Made by a program: the position numbers and the translations under genes. A model generated the notes under the pieces. That model ran no database searches. It was not told the origin of the DNA and saw only the letters and a program-made list of their open reading frames with translations. From the NCBI GenBank assembly GCA_903923925.1, contig CAIXZF010000095.1, forward strand, positions 1-64,000: a stretch of DNA of 64,000 bases. Reading direction: 5' to 3'. Of the stretch, positions 7,387-17,238 are shown in pieces (the first letter of the stretch is position 1; each line of letters starts with the position of its first letter). The DNA is from an uncultured Bacteroidales bacterium. Lineage in GTDB: Bacteria; Bacteroidota; Bacteroidia; Bacteroidales; CAIXZF01.

Positions 7387-10278
7387 ATGAAGATAAGAAT
7401 TTTTGCATTTTCGGGAGTAATTCTCACTTTCTTTACCATGTTTCTTGCTGATGCGCAGCGAATCGGGCTTCCTGGAATTCAGAACTTCAGTCGCTCGGAA
7501 TACCGCGGAGGAACCCAGAACTGGGCTGTTGCCCAAGCCTCCAATGGGATGATGTACTTTGGCAATAACAACGGTCTTGTTGAATATGACGGGGCACATT
7601 GGGCCGTTTACAGGGATCTTGAATTGGTAATCCGTGCCATTTGCATTGACGACAAACGCATTTATGTTGGCGCTTTCAACAAGTTTGGCTATTATGAAGA
7701 GGATGCAAAAGGAATATTGAAATTTCATTCATTGCTTCCTTTGCTACAAAACCGCATTAGTGATTTTGATGAAATATGGAGAATTCATAAAACAAGCTTT
7801 GGAATTGTATTTCAATCGTTTAAGGCAATTTTTATATACAATCACGGCAAAATTGACATCGTTTATCCAAGGTCCGTTTTTCATTTTTCATATTATGTTA
7901 ATGGTATTTTATGGGTTTATGATGAAACTCAGGGCTTGATGCAGTGCCGCGATGGCAAAGTAAGACAGATTCCTGATGGCTCGAAACTGGCTGGCACACA
8001 GATATGGACCATGCTCCCAATAAACGATGACCAGGTAATTATTGGTACTGCTAAAAAGGGCTTGTTTAAATATGATGGAGAAAAACTTTCTGAATGGGAA
8101 AAGCCTGTTAATGAGTTGCTTATAAAATATCAGATCTTCTCTGGTGCGCTAATCGATAAAAAATATTTTGCCTTCGGAACCATTCAGAATGGGATCATTA
8201 TTACGGATACTGCCGGACAAGTTGTTTTCGAAATAAACAAAGAGCGAGGGCTTTCAAATAATACAGTGCTTTGTGTCGGAAACGATCAGGAAGGAAATAT
8301 CTGGCTGGGCCTTGACAATGGCATCTCTGTTGTTCACTTTAATTCTCCGCTTACTTATATTCAGAACTATTACAATATCGGTTCTGGATACGCTTCCGCT
8401 TTCTTCCATGATATTGTATACCTGGGCACAAATCAGGGTCTTTTTTATATTACCTGGGCAGATTTCATCAATCCATTAAAGAAAAAAGAAGACTTTCACC
8501 TTATTGAAGGCACAGAAGGCCAGGTCTGGAGCCTCACCATTATCGGCAATACCTTATTATGTGGCCACAACCTTGGCGTATTCCAGGTTAGAGATAAGTC
8601 GGCTGTTAAAATATCCTCCATTTCGGGAGGCTGGAACGTGCTTAGCGTTGATAAAAAGAAAACACTTCTTCTTGTTGGCACATATTCCGGTTTATCGGTT
8701 CTGGAAAGGAAAGGCGATTTGTGGTCGTACCGCAATGAGTTAGAGGGCTATAATCAGTCATCGCATTATCTCGTGCAGGATTCAAAAGGATCTATCTGGA
8801 TTAGTCATGGTTACAAAGGATTATTTCATATTAAACCGGATAGCGATTTACGGAAAGTAAGCGAAATAAAATTTTATGATGATAAAGCAGGTTTGCCCTC
8901 GGCTCTTTACAACACTGTTTTTATGCTTAAATCGGCTATCGCTGTTGGTACACAAAAGGGAATCTATAAATACAACGAAGCCGCTGATAAATTTGAACCT
9001 GAAATTCAATACAATCAACTCATTCCGGGAATAAAACAAATTAATTACCTCACCCAGGACAGCGCAGGAAATATCTGGTACTATAATAATCAGCAACCCG
9101 GAGTACTCAGGATCCAGGAAGACGGAAGCTATAAAAACATTACTGCTCCTTTTGTAGAACTATCCGGGATGGTTATTCCACCTTTCGGACATATCAATGC
9201 CAGAGATGGAAACAATGTTATTATTGGACTTGAAGGTGGATTTGCCCATTACAATTCAGGACAAAATAAAGATTACAGCAACTTACCCCAACTGTATATC
9301 AGTAAGTTGCAGTCAGGGGATACTAGCGAAGGCAGTTTCAGATTCAACAGTACATATCCCCGTCAGGAAATTATTCCAAGGTTCCGGTTTTCAAATAATA
9401 CGGTTTCAATCGCATTCTCTGCCAACCAGTTTACTGAACAAAAGGTCTCCTTTCAATTTAAACTCGAAGGCTTTGATGCAGACTGGTCGGCCTGGTCGCT
9501 CCAGAATTCCAAAGAATACACAAACTTAGCAGCGGGTGAATATACTTTTAAACTTAAAGCACTCACAGCACAAGACAAAACTACAAATGAGCTAAGCTAC
9601 ATATTTCGCATTTCGCCTCCCTGGTATCAAACTATTTATGCCTGGGGCATTTATACGTTGTTAATAATTTACCTGCTATTCCTGGCCTATCGGTTTTTTC
9701 TCAGAAGTATGGAAAAATCCCGGTTAAAGGAAGAAGAATCACAAAATAACAAATTCAGGCAAAGGGAACATGAACTCAAAGAAGATGCACTTATCACAGA
9801 GAAGGAAATGATAGGGCTCAGAAATGAGAAATTAAACCTTGAAATGATTCACAAAGAAAAAGAACTCGCCAATTCAACAATGCTAATCATTCAAAAAAAT
9901 GAAATCCTTCAGAAACTAAGAAACGAACTCAATAAAACAAAAACTAAGCTTACCGACGAACAGCTCAAAAATGACCTTAATAATACAATAAAGAGAATCG
10001 GTAAGGAAATAGATAACGAGAAACAGTGGCAGGTTTTCAATACACATGTGGAACAGGTTCATGAAGAACTTTTCAGGAAGCTGAAAGTCCAGTACCCCGA
10101 GCTTACCCCACGCGAACTCAGCCTCTGTGCTTACCTCAGAATGAATATTTCGAGCAAGGAAATTGCAACCTTAATGAATATAAGCACTCGTGGAGTTGAA
10201 ATCAGCAGGTATCGGATCCGCAAGAAACTGGGACTCGACAGAAATGCCAATCTTACCGACTTCATGATGAAGCTATAA
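7387..10278 (+). CDS. Membrane-spanning propeller regulator with LuxR-type HTH
   Basis: A 963-residue one-component regulator. Order: signal peptide (about 1–22); 'two-component regulator' propeller repeats (about 35–640) with typical motifs such as DQEGNIWLGLDNGIS and DSAGNIWYYN; a Y_Y_Y domain (about 678–741, ending YTNLAAGEYTFKLKA); one membrane helix (about 749–772); a long charged coiled coil (about 775–890); and a C-terminal LuxR/GerE-like HTH (LTPRELSLCAYLRMNISSKE, about 905–963). It lacks kinase and receiver domains, so the sensing part outside and the DNA-binding part inside are in one chain. It sits directly upstream of the glycan operon in the same direction and is its most likely regulator, by inference. 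Confidence 0.85.
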   Translation: MKIRIFAFSGVILTFFTMFLADAQRIGLPGIQNFSRSEYRGGTQNWAVAQASNGMMYFGNNNGLVEYDGAHWAVYRDLELVIRAICIDDKRIYVGAFNKFGYYEEDAKGILKFHSLLPLLQNRISDFDEIWRIHKTSFGIVFQSFKAIFIYNHGKIDIVYPRSVFHFSYYVNGILWVYDETQGLMQCRDGKVRQIPDGSKLAGTQIWTMLPINDDQVIIGTAKKGLFKYDGEKLSEWEKPVNELLIKYQIFSGALIDKKYFAFGTIQNGIIITDTAGQVVFEINKERGLSNNTVLCVGNDQEGNIWLGLDNGISVVHFNSPLTYIQNYYNIGSGYASAFFHDIVYLGTNQGLFYITWADFINPLKKKEDFHLIEGTEGQVWSLTIIGNTLLCGHNLGVFQVRDKSAVKISSISGGWNVLSVDKKKTLLLVGTYSGLSVLERKGDLWSYRNELEGYNQSSHYLVQDSKGSIWISHGYKGLFHIKPDSDLRKVSEIKFYDDKAGLPSALYNTVFMLKSAIAVGTQKGIYKYNEAADKFEPEIQYNQLIPGIKQINYLTQDSAGNIWYYNNQQPGVLRIQEDGSYKNITAPFVELSGMVIPPFGHINARDGNNVIIGLEGGFAHYNSGQNKDYSNLPQLYISKLQSGDTSEGSFRFNSTYPRQEIIPRFRFSNNTVSIAFSANQFTEQKVSFQFKLEGFDADWSAWSLQNSKEYTNLAAGEYTFKLKALTAQDKTTNELSYIFRISPPWYQTIYAWGIYTLLIIYLLFLAYRFFLRSMEKSRLKEEESQNNKFRQREHELKEDALITEKEMIGLRNEKLNLEMIHKEKELANSTMLIIQKNEILQKLRNELNKTKTKLTDEQLKNDLNNTIKRIGKEIDNEKQWQVFNTHVEQVHEELFRKLKVQYPELTPRELSLCAYLRMNISSKEIATLMNISTRGVEISRYRIRKKLGLDRNANLTDFMMKL

Positions 10279-10447
10279 TTTTCAGGCATCATGTACTCGA
10301 TAAAGATGAATTCCGGCAAAATATTTTTTGCACTATTTTGGAAATTGTTAGTGTGTAGGCTTTGATGTGTTATTTTTATGTTTACAAAACACTCATCTTA
10401 CTTATTTATAGATAATTGTACTATTTTTTGTTTATGAATGATGTAAT

Positions 10448-10473
10448 ATTGACGTAGTAAAAAATTAGTCAAT
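10448..10473. promoter_or_regulatory. Inverted repeat, possible operator
   Basis: The 6-bp arms attgac and gtcaat are separated by 14 bases and lie about 27 bases upstream of the candidate -33 element. HTH regulators often bind inverted repeats in this position, so a site for the adjacent LuxR-type protein is possible. The arms are short and could occur by chance. Confidence 0.25.
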
Positions 10474-10499
10474 GCTGCATTTTTGATGTACATTAATAT

Positions 10500-10531
10500 T
10501 TTGTTAAGTCTTGGTTACGCCGTTATTTTAA
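10500..10531 (+). promoter_or_regulatory. Candidate promoter of the glycan operon
   Basis: TTTG at 10500–10503 is separated by 20 bases from TATTTTAA at 10524–10531. It fits TTTG-N20-TAnnTTTG with two mismatches in the -7 box. Transcription would begin near 10538, leaving a leader of about 64 bases before the ATG at 10602. Confidence 0.35.
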
Positions 10532-10601
10532 CAGCTCAAATACACGCAATTTTAAGTATCAGGAATTAATCCAGGCATTATTGCACACTATTACTGAAGT
10601 T

Positions 10602-11969
10602 ATGAGTTTCCCGAGAACAATTTTCTTTTCTGTATTGCTTATTTTTTCATTCCTGTTTACTGAGGGGTTTGGTCAGACCAAAATAAGTAAAAGTAAAAAC
10701 GCTTATACTTTAGTGCGGAATGGCAAGCCTTATTATGTAAAAGGTCTTGGAGGTGAAGTTAACCTGGATAAGATTCTTGAAATAGGAGGAAACTCTATCC
10801 GTACCTGGGGTGTTGATAATGCCCAGCAGGTCCTGGATGAAGCCCAGAAAAAAGGCCTGACCGTAATGCTTGGAATGTGGCTTCAGCCCGAGCGACAAGG
10901 TTTTGATTACAACGACAAGGATAAAGTTCAGAAACAGCTTAATTACTTCAAAACCATCGTCCAGAAGTTCAAAGATCATCCGGCCTTGCTAATGTGGGGA
11001 ATTGGAAATGAATTAGATCTGCAGTACACAAACACTGTTGTATGGTCTGCAGTGCAGGATATCGCTAAATATATCCATGAAATCGATCCGAATCATCCAA
11101 CTTCAACAGTTACGGCAGGTTTGGATTCGATGGAGGTTCAACTGATAAAAAAAATGGCTCCTGATGTTGACATTTATTGTGTTAACACTTATGGTGACAT
11201 TGAGAATGTTCCTGCACGAATTGAACATTATGGCTGGAGTGGTCCATATATGATCACAGAATGGGGACCGAACGGTTACTGGGAATCGCCTAAAACAAGC
11301 TGGGGTGTGTCAATAGAACAGAGCAGCTCGGAGAAAAAAAAGGTCTATTTCGACCGGTATACCAATTATATTGCGCCTTACTCAGAGAAATGCCTGGGAT
11401 CTTATGCATTTCTTTGGGGAGCAAAACAGGAATACACAGAAACCTGGTTCGGATTGTTTTCAAAAGATAATACAGCCACTGAACCCATTGACGCTCTCGA
11501 AATTGCCTTCACCGGACATGCACCTTCAAAACCTGCTCCAACAGTTATTAGCTTGACTGTAGACAATAAATTTGCTAAGGATAATATCAAATTAAAGGCT
11601 GGTAATTTATACGATGCAGTTGTAGTTGCTAAAATCGGGGTGGACATGACAAAAACATCTGAAGATTCGCTCAGCCAGTTTACTTACAGCTGGAAGGTTC
11701 TTTCAGAAAGTACCGACAAAAAATCGGGTGGCGACGCTGAAGAGGAAGCACAACAAATATCTGGCCATATAAAACATAACGCACAGAAAATAATATCCTT
11801 CAGAGCCCCTTCCACCGAAGGTGCATATCGTTTATTCGTAAGTGTAAAATATAATAATAAAGTTGCCTATTCTAATATCCCGTTCAAAGTTGAAAAACGT
11901 GATGACAAAGATGGGCAGGCAAGGTTTATAGAATTCAGGAAAACAGATATGGAGTCATTCAACAAATAA
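10602..11969 (+). CDS. Secreted clan GH-A glycoside hydrolase (GH2-TIM / GH158-like)
   Basis: A 455-residue protein with a signal peptide (about 1–24, ending EGFGQ) and a TIM-barrel hydrolase domain. Two clan GH-A catalytic glutamates are visible: the acid/base in GIGNELDL (near residue 136) and the nucleophile in ITEWGPNGYW (near 220). NSIRTWGVDNAQ and GMWLQPERQGFDY match proteins usually annotated as GH2 TIM-barrel enzymes or resembling GH158 β-1,3-glucanases. The C-terminal part (about 310–440) looks like an Ig-fold accessory domain. The ATG at 10602 gives a better signal peptide than the TTG at 10581. GH3 and GH16-like partners support a β-glucan substrate; linkage is inferred. Confidence 0.75.
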   Translation: MSFPRTIFFSVLLIFSFLFTEGFGQTKISKSKNAYTLVRNGKPYYVKGLGGEVNLDKILEIGGNSIRTWGVDNAQQVLDEAQKKGLTVMLGMWLQPERQGFDYNDKDKVQKQLNYFKTIVQKFKDHPALLMWGIGNELDLQYTNTVVWSAVQDIAKYIHEIDPNHPTSTVTAGLDSMEVQLIKKMAPDVDIYCVNTYGDIENVPARIEHYGWSGPYMITEWGPNGYWESPKTSWGVSIEQSSSEKKKVYFDRYTNYIAPYSEKCLGSYAFLWGAKQEYTETWFGLFSKDNTATEPIDALEIAFTGHAPSKPAPTVISLTVDNKFAKDNIKLKAGNLYDAVVVAKIGVDMTKTSEDSLSQFTYSWKVLSESTDKKSGGDAEEEAQQISGHIKHNAQKIISFRAPSTEGAYRLFVSVKYNNKVAYSNIPFKVEKRDDKDGQARFIEFRKTDMESFNK

Positions 11970-13862
11970 ATGAAAAGACTAATACAATATTTTCTATTCC
12001 CCGCTTTGGTGATTTCCGCAAATCTCTGCCTGCGTGCACAGGAAACGGTTTCCCTGCCTGCAAAAGACAGCAGTTATAACCAGATTTGTGCATTGACAGG
12101 TGAATCGGGCAACTTCCCGAAAAAAGCGCAAGAAGCCCTTCAACAACTCACAATAAATGGTTATTACCGCTTTGTGACTAATTACAGGCACCTCCCACTG
12201 TCGTATGCTAATCTTGAAAATAACAAGAATAATATTTTTGTAGGAGACGACAGCCAGATTCCACAGTTAATGCTTAATATAAGCGGTAGTGTTGCTAAAA
12301 ACACCTCTTTCGGGACCGACCTCTATATGTGGGCACCAATGACGGGTCAGGGTCAGTCAGAAAATGTAAAAGGTCTGAACCTGGGAATCAGCCTTTATGG
12401 CACTTACTCAAGCCCGTACGGCGATTTTACAATCCGTACCGGGGGGATAAACTGGTATTCCTTATCTCCTTTTACCTTCCAGGCAAACAAAGGCTACGAC
12501 CGCTACAGTATTTTTGAAAGAAACCCATGGGATCCCAATACGAAATCACTGGATACCCGATATAACACCTTTTACAACCTTGGAGCTATTAATCAGGATG
12601 AACGATGGGGACAACAGGCTTTTCAAGGCTTAATAGTGGAAGGAAACAACCTGCCAAATGGCTTTTCAGGCGTTTTAATGTATGGAAAAACCCAATTGAA
12701 CGGTGGATTATCGCCTTTACCAAATAATTCGTACGGTGGAAAATTAAAGAAAGAATACAAATCAAATTCCATCAGTTTTAATTCCTTTAATAATACCACA
12801 TTTACCGATTCGCTTCAAAGCAGGAGAATCGGATTTAATGTATCGAGCATTGAATTTAAAAACAAGATAGGCAGGTTTCTGCTAAGGGGCGAAATTGGTG
12901 CAGGACGAACAATAGAGCAGGAACAAACAAACGATTGGGGTGAAGCCGCTTCCATCAAAATATCAAGTGATATCGCAAGAAAATTCCCAACAGAAGTTCA
13001 CCTATACCGTATAAGTCCGAAAGTTATCAATAACAGCGCTGCCTTTATCAATTCATCATTTCTGCAGGCTACTCCTGTAAACGGAACCGATAATACGCGA
13101 CCCGTTTTACCTTTGGTTGCAAGTGCAATGGTTCCTATCGGACAGCTTGTAAATAACCGGCAGGGAATCGATGTAAACAGTCAGCTGAACATTGGAAAAG
13201 TAAAAACTTCCTTTGGCTACAGTTCTGGTGTGGAATTGGAAAAGCTATCCTCAAAAATAACTTACAGTCATCCAATCAACAGCTTGGCGCTCTCCCACTT
13301 CTGGAGATGGGATTTCCCCGGAAATGTAGGACCCTACAACAACCTTTCAAAAATATACCGTACTGTTTATGAAACTGTTAACCTCACAGAAATCGATCCT
13401 GTGACAGCACTGCCAGTCCATAAAAAATACTTCAACAGTATAGAACTTAACATGAAACTCAAAGGTGAAGTCTTTAAGAAAGATTACTATATATATTATC
13501 TCGGCCAGTATAGTTCTGCTCAGAATCATCTTTCACCAATCACTGTATTTACCGAAAAGGCATTGCTCAGAACTTATTACCATCAGCTGGAGCTTTACTA
13601 TAAACTGAATAACAGGCTTATCTGGACGAATTATCTTGGATTTGAGCGAATTATAGCCAATTACAGTACCGAAACAGATTTAGTATCGCATAGACCTAAA
13701 AACCAGACTGGTTACAGTGTTGCAACAGGATTCGACATTCTGATGAGCAAAGGTGCCGGACTTTATATCCGTCAGCGATGGATGGATTACAAAGATTCGA
13801 GTTTTGAAAATGACAAGTATAAAGGCTTTGAAACAACTGTTGAAATTAAAATATTCTTTTAG
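11970..13862 (+). CDS. Putative outer-membrane β-barrel protein (630 aa)
   Basis: Not a family I recognise. It has a signal peptide (about 1–23, ending LRAQ), many alternating aromatic/polar stretches typical of β-strands, and a C-terminus ending EIKIFF with a terminal Phe, the usual signal for Bam-dependent barrel insertion. There is no TonB-dependent plug domain and no carboxypeptidase-regulatory N-terminal domain. It follows the hydrolase without an intergenic base and is followed directly by a second barrel. In a locus without SusC or SusD it may form a pore for oligosaccharides; this is inference. Confidence 0.65.
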   Translation: MKRLIQYFLFPALVISANLCLRAQETVSLPAKDSSYNQICALTGESGNFPKKAQEALQQLTINGYYRFVTNYRHLPLSYANLENNKNNIFVGDDSQIPQLMLNISGSVAKNTSFGTDLYMWAPMTGQGQSENVKGLNLGISLYGTYSSPYGDFTIRTGGINWYSLSPFTFQANKGYDRYSIFERNPWDPNTKSLDTRYNTFYNLGAINQDERWGQQAFQGLIVEGNNLPNGFSGVLMYGKTQLNGGLSPLPNNSYGGKLKKEYKSNSISFNSFNNTTFTDSLQSRRIGFNVSSIEFKNKIGRFLLRGEIGAGRTIEQEQTNDWGEAASIKISSDIARKFPTEVHLYRISPKVINNSAAFINSSFLQATPVNGTDNTRPVLPLVASAMVPIGQLVNNRQGIDVNSQLNIGKVKTSFGYSSGVELEKLSSKITYSHPINSLALSHFWRWDFPGNVGPYNNLSKIYRTVYETVNLTEIDPVTALPVHKKYFNSIELNMKLKGEVFKKDYYIYYLGQYSSAQNHLSPITVFTEKALLRTYYHQLELYYKLNNRLIWTNYLGFERIIANYSTETDLVSHRPKNQTGYSVATGFDILMSKGAGLYIRQRWMDYKDSSFENDKYKGFETTVEIKIFF

Positions 13863-15578
13863 ATGAATAAACATAAAATACCCATTGTATTCGTTGTGTT
13901 GCTTTTCTTGCAGCTGAATGTTTCAGCTCAGCAGAAACGCACAATAGATTTTATTGGTGGTGCCCGTTCATTTATTTCCAATAACAGAATACATGTTCAG
14001 GACAGCATCCCCGACACAACCACAATTAAACGGAACACCGGTGGATATGCCCTGATCGACCTTGGGCTTGATATTCGTCCGAACAAAAGCACCGAAATTC
14101 TTGGTATGTTCAGAATCCGTAACAACTACGGTGGTTTCTGGGGCTCCGGAGTTAGTTTCGATGTACGTCAGTTATGGCTAAAAGGAATTATTGGCAATGT
14201 GGTAAGGTATCAGGTTGGTGATCTGAATTTGCAACAATCGCCATACACCTTATTTAATCATCATGCCGATAAAATTGACTCACTTCCCGCGATTTTCAAC
14301 CTGCAGAACCAACTAATTTCTTACGAAAAATATTATCAGAAAAACACCTGGCACCAGCAAGGTGTAAATGCAGATTTCGGGCTTACATTCTCAAAAATTG
14401 TAAAAGAAATTGATTTCACAGGATATCTGACCCGTTTACTGGCCACCAATTTCTCAACAACTCCCGACAGGTTAATGGGTGGTTTTAGTACAAAAGTTAT
14501 TCAGAGTAAGCATTTTAGCTTCGGCTATAATTACTTTTCGGTGTTTGATGTAAAAGGAACTGTACTCGACAGCAATACATACAATAATAACGTAAATACT
14601 GTTTCCCTGGCCTATACAAGCAACATCGGCAGCAAACAGCTCGAACTTAAAGCTGAACTGGGAAGTAGCCGTGCTGAGTACTCACAATTTATTGAAGCAT
14701 CGCAACTTAAAGATAAGTTCATCAATGCCAGTGCAAAACTGCTGATCCCTAAACAGCATCTTGCTTTAACGTTGGGTTATATGAATGTGGGACCCGATTT
14801 CAGAAGCATTGGTGCACAAAGCAAGGACGTTAATTACAATTTTATTCCCGGATACTTCAATACGATCGGGAACAATCAATCCTTCAGGGCTGTTGACCTG
14901 TTTGATGTTATCAGGAATGAGAATATCTACAATGCAGGTGTTTCTGTAAATCTGATGGCAGTGAACCCCGTTTACAACAATGCTTTACCCTATGGTGAAG
15001 CAACGTTTAACAGAGAGGGCATTTTTGCAAAAGCAAGTTACAACTCTCCAAAAGGCATCTTTATTAATGCTGAACATCACTATTTATCCGAAATCAGAGG
15101 ACAGGGAACTTACCAGTTAAAGAAATTTTCAGTCACGAAAATTCTTGCCAGTGTTGATGTAAATACAATTGCTCATTTTACAAGATTAATGCGAATTCAA
15201 TTCGGTATGAATTCCCAGTCCACTAATCGGACAAGCAATGCTGAAGTTGACAATGTAAAACTCAACACAACACTTTATCAGGCAGGAATTGAATATGAGA
15301 TCATCCCGAAAGTTGATTTGCTCTTTGGAATAACAGGCGTAAACTGCAAAGGAAATGAGTTCACAACAGAACGAAACGCTTATTCAAAAGCCGAATATTT
15401 CACCCGCAATTCCTATGATTTAACACAGCAAATCTCGGCCCTGGGATTCCGTTTCAGGTTCGATGCTAAAACAAACCTTTCAGCTGTTTACCAGTCAAGC
15501 AATAATCAGGATAAGCTGAACATGAGTCCTGACTATCAAACAGATCAATTTGCACTCATTTTTAATATGACCTTTTAG
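13863..15578 (+). CDS. Putative outer-membrane β-barrel protein (571 aa)
   Basis: Not a recognised family. It carries a signal peptide (about 1–22, ending NVSAQ), β-rich amphipathic repeats across the whole chain and a C-terminus LIFNMTF ending in Phe. As with its neighbour, no plug domain is visible. It starts with no gap after the previous barrel and is followed after two bases by a lipoprotein gene, so the two barrels and two lipoproteins are likely made together. It could be a second porin or a partner of the first barrel. Confidence 0.65.
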   Translation: MNKHKIPIVFVVLLFLQLNVSAQQKRTIDFIGGARSFISNNRIHVQDSIPDTTTIKRNTGGYALIDLGLDIRPNKSTEILGMFRIRNNYGGFWGSGVSFDVRQLWLKGIIGNVVRYQVGDLNLQQSPYTLFNHHADKIDSLPAIFNLQNQLISYEKYYQKNTWHQQGVNADFGLTFSKIVKEIDFTGYLTRLLATNFSTTPDRLMGGFSTKVIQSKHFSFGYNYFSVFDVKGTVLDSNTYNNNVNTVSLAYTSNIGSKQLELKAELGSSRAEYSQFIEASQLKDKFINASAKLLIPKQHLALTLGYMNVGPDFRSIGAQSKDVNYNFIPGYFNTIGNNQSFRAVDLFDVIRNENIYNAGVSVNLMAVNPVYNNALPYGEATFNREGIFAKASYNSPKGIFINAEHHYLSEIRGQGTYQLKKFSVTKILASVDVNTIAHFTRLMRIQFGMNSQSTNRTSNAEVDNVKLNTTLYQAGIEYEIIPKVDLLFGITGVNCKGNEFTTERNAYSKAEYFTRNSYDLTQQISALGFRFRFDAKTNLSAVYQSSNNQDKLNMSPDYQTDQFALIFNMTF

Positions 15579-15580
15579 TT

Positions 15581-16579
15581 ATGAAAAAGATTTTTCTTTT
15601 CGCTATATGCCTGCTGAGTATTTATGCGTGCAAAAAAGAGAGCAGTACCTTCGATGGGCCAAGCATCGAAGAAATGTACAGCAATTTTAGTGTACTTGCT
15701 GATTTCAAATGTGATAAAGATAGCGTCGACTTTGCTGCTGGAGAAAAAGCCTTGTTTACGGCTAAATTTAACAAACCGGTAAACTGGAAGATAACTATTA
15801 CAGGTCAAACCTCTCATGCACAAAAAGAAATTACCGGCATCAGCAAAAGCATTGATGCCACAAATGGTATATGGAATGGCTCAACAAGCGTTTTCCCGAT
15901 GTTTAAAGCCGAACATTGCATTGCAAAATTAACAATAACTGATGTTGCCGACACTTTCCAGGTAGCTGTTAAAATCAGAACTGTTAAGGTAAATGAAGGT
16001 TTCGTTATTGCTGATTTTGAGAACGGATTCAATCCTTTATGGGTCAAGTTCGTGCAGTCGGGTGCAAATATGGATTTTACCATAAAGACCGACTCCCTTG
16101 CCCCACAGGGCGCAAAATATTTAAAAATGGCAGGCACCGTTAACTGGGACTGGCTTATCGGCATGATAGATTATCCTGCAAAAGCCTACGGAACGGCAAA
16201 CACCTTGTCGCTTCCTACAAATGCCGATCAGGTATATTTCAACTGCTTAATTTACGGTGTACCCGGCACAAATGACTCAAAGGTGCTTTTTCAGTTTAGA
16301 GAAGACGAAAACGCTGATGGTATAATTAATGCTGCTACCGACGATGAGTATGATGTGGAAATTCCCGTGACCTGGACAGGATGGAAACTGTTTAGTGTCA
16401 AATATTCAGATTTGGTTAGCTTAACCAACGGACAACCTACCACTCCTCACGGAAACAGTATACACAATCCTGATAAAATCGGCAAAATATCAATGCTGCA
16501 CCTTGCTGATCCTGCAAATGGGTTTGCCAGCTGCAAAATAGATTATATCATTTTTACAAACAGCCCTTTAGAACCATAA
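15581..16579 (+). CDS. Surface lipoprotein with carbohydrate-binding-like domain
   Basis: A 332-residue lipoprotein: N-terminus MKKIFLFAICLLSIYAC with the lipobox Cys at 17. Residues about 25–130 look like an Ig/FnIII-type domain. Residues about 135–330 resemble jelly-roll carbohydrate-binding modules: FVIADFENGFNPLW at the start, a strand pattern including YFNCLIYGV, and the closing strand KIDYIIFTNSP. It may fill the role that surface glycan-binding proteins have in Sus-type loci, placing glucan near the barrels. The family is not certain; the lipoprotein call is firm. The last base of its stop is the first base of the next gene. Confidence 0.7.
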   Translation: MKKIFLFAICLLSIYACKKESSTFDGPSIEEMYSNFSVLADFKCDKDSVDFAAGEKALFTAKFNKPVNWKITITGQTSHAQKEITGISKSIDATNGIWNGSTSVFPMFKAEHCIAKLTITDVADTFQVAVKIRTVKVNEGFVIADFENGFNPLWVKFVQSGANMDFTIKTDSLAPQGAKYLKMAGTVNWDWLIGMIDYPAKAYGTANTLSLPTNADQVYFNCLIYGVPGTNDSKVLFQFREDENADGIINAATDDEYDVEIPVTWTGWKLFSVKYSDLVSLTNGQPTTPHGNSIHNPDKIGKISMLHLADPANGFASCKIDYIIFTNSPLEP

Positions 16580-17238
16580 TGAAGCTTCAAGCCTTATATA
16601 TTTTACTCGTATTGGGTTTAACTAGCTGTTTAACCAACAAATCTTCTTTTGTGCAGGTACAGAAGAAAGATCTCTACGATATTTCTGTGGCAGAGGATAC
16701 TACGTCTGTTTATGGATTTAAAGAACTGATCATCTTTTCAGATATCCTCGATAATACAGTATGGGTATCACCCGAGAAAAACTGTGTTACACTAACCAAA
16801 GAAACTACTCAGACATATGCCGGAAAAACTTCGATACACCTTAGCTGGGATAAAATAACAGGCGGATGTAAATGGATTGGGCTCGGGTTTGGATGGAATA
16901 GCTGGCAACCTAAGAATATGCTCGATATTGTTGATTATGCTGCAATTGAATTTCATGTGAAAGCCGTCAAAGGCAGTTTTTCAAACCTGCCCGTTGCCTT
17001 TGCCATCGAAGATTATACAGGTGTTCAAACATTTTATGGTTTTAATTCGAGCCTGGCTTCAGGAAAATTCAATGATAAAACCTGGACAACAGTTACCATA
17101 CCTCTGAAAAATTTTCCTTTCCAGAGCAAAGATGCCGATTTAGGAAAAGTTAAACAGTTTATGATTCAGCTTGAAGCTGATGGTGATATTTATTTAGATG
17201 AGATAAGAATAGTAAAATACAACGATGCGAAAAATTAG
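16579..17238 (+). CDS. Lipoprotein with CBM11/CIA30-like jelly roll
   Basis: A 219-residue lipoprotein with lipobox LGLTSC (Cys17). The mature part is one β-sandwich domain: KELIIFSDILDNTVW, WDKITGGCKWIGLGFGW, a central AIEFHVKA and the final strand GDIYLDEIRIVKY. This pattern is shared by CBM11, CIA30 and related jelly-roll modules that bind β-glucans. It overlaps the GH3 gene by 14 bases. A role in holding the substrate at the cell surface is inferred from fold and context. Confidence 0.65.
   Translation: MKLQALYILLVLGLTSCLTNKSSFVQVQKKDLYDISVAEDTTSVYGFKELIIFSDILDNTVWVSPEKNCVTLTKETTQTYAGKTSIHLSWDKITGGCKWIGLGFGWNSWQPKNMLDIVDYAAIEFHVKAVKGSFSNLPVAFAIEDYTGVQTFYGFNSSLASGKFNDKTWTTVTIPLKNFPFQSKDADLGKVKQFMIQLEADGDIYLDEIRIVKYNDAKN

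Larger units (their letters stand above)
10279..10601. other. Regulatory intergenic region before the glycan operon
   Basis: A 323-base A/T-rich gap between the regulator and the operon that starts at 10602. It holds an inverted repeat (10448–10473) and a candidate promoter (10500–10531), listed separately. No coding frame or RNA gene is recognised. Confidence 0.5.

Noticed and set aside
10581-10601. TTG start for the clan GH-A hydrolase
   Set aside because: It places seven extra residues before an otherwise standard signal peptide; the ATG at 10602 is sufficient.
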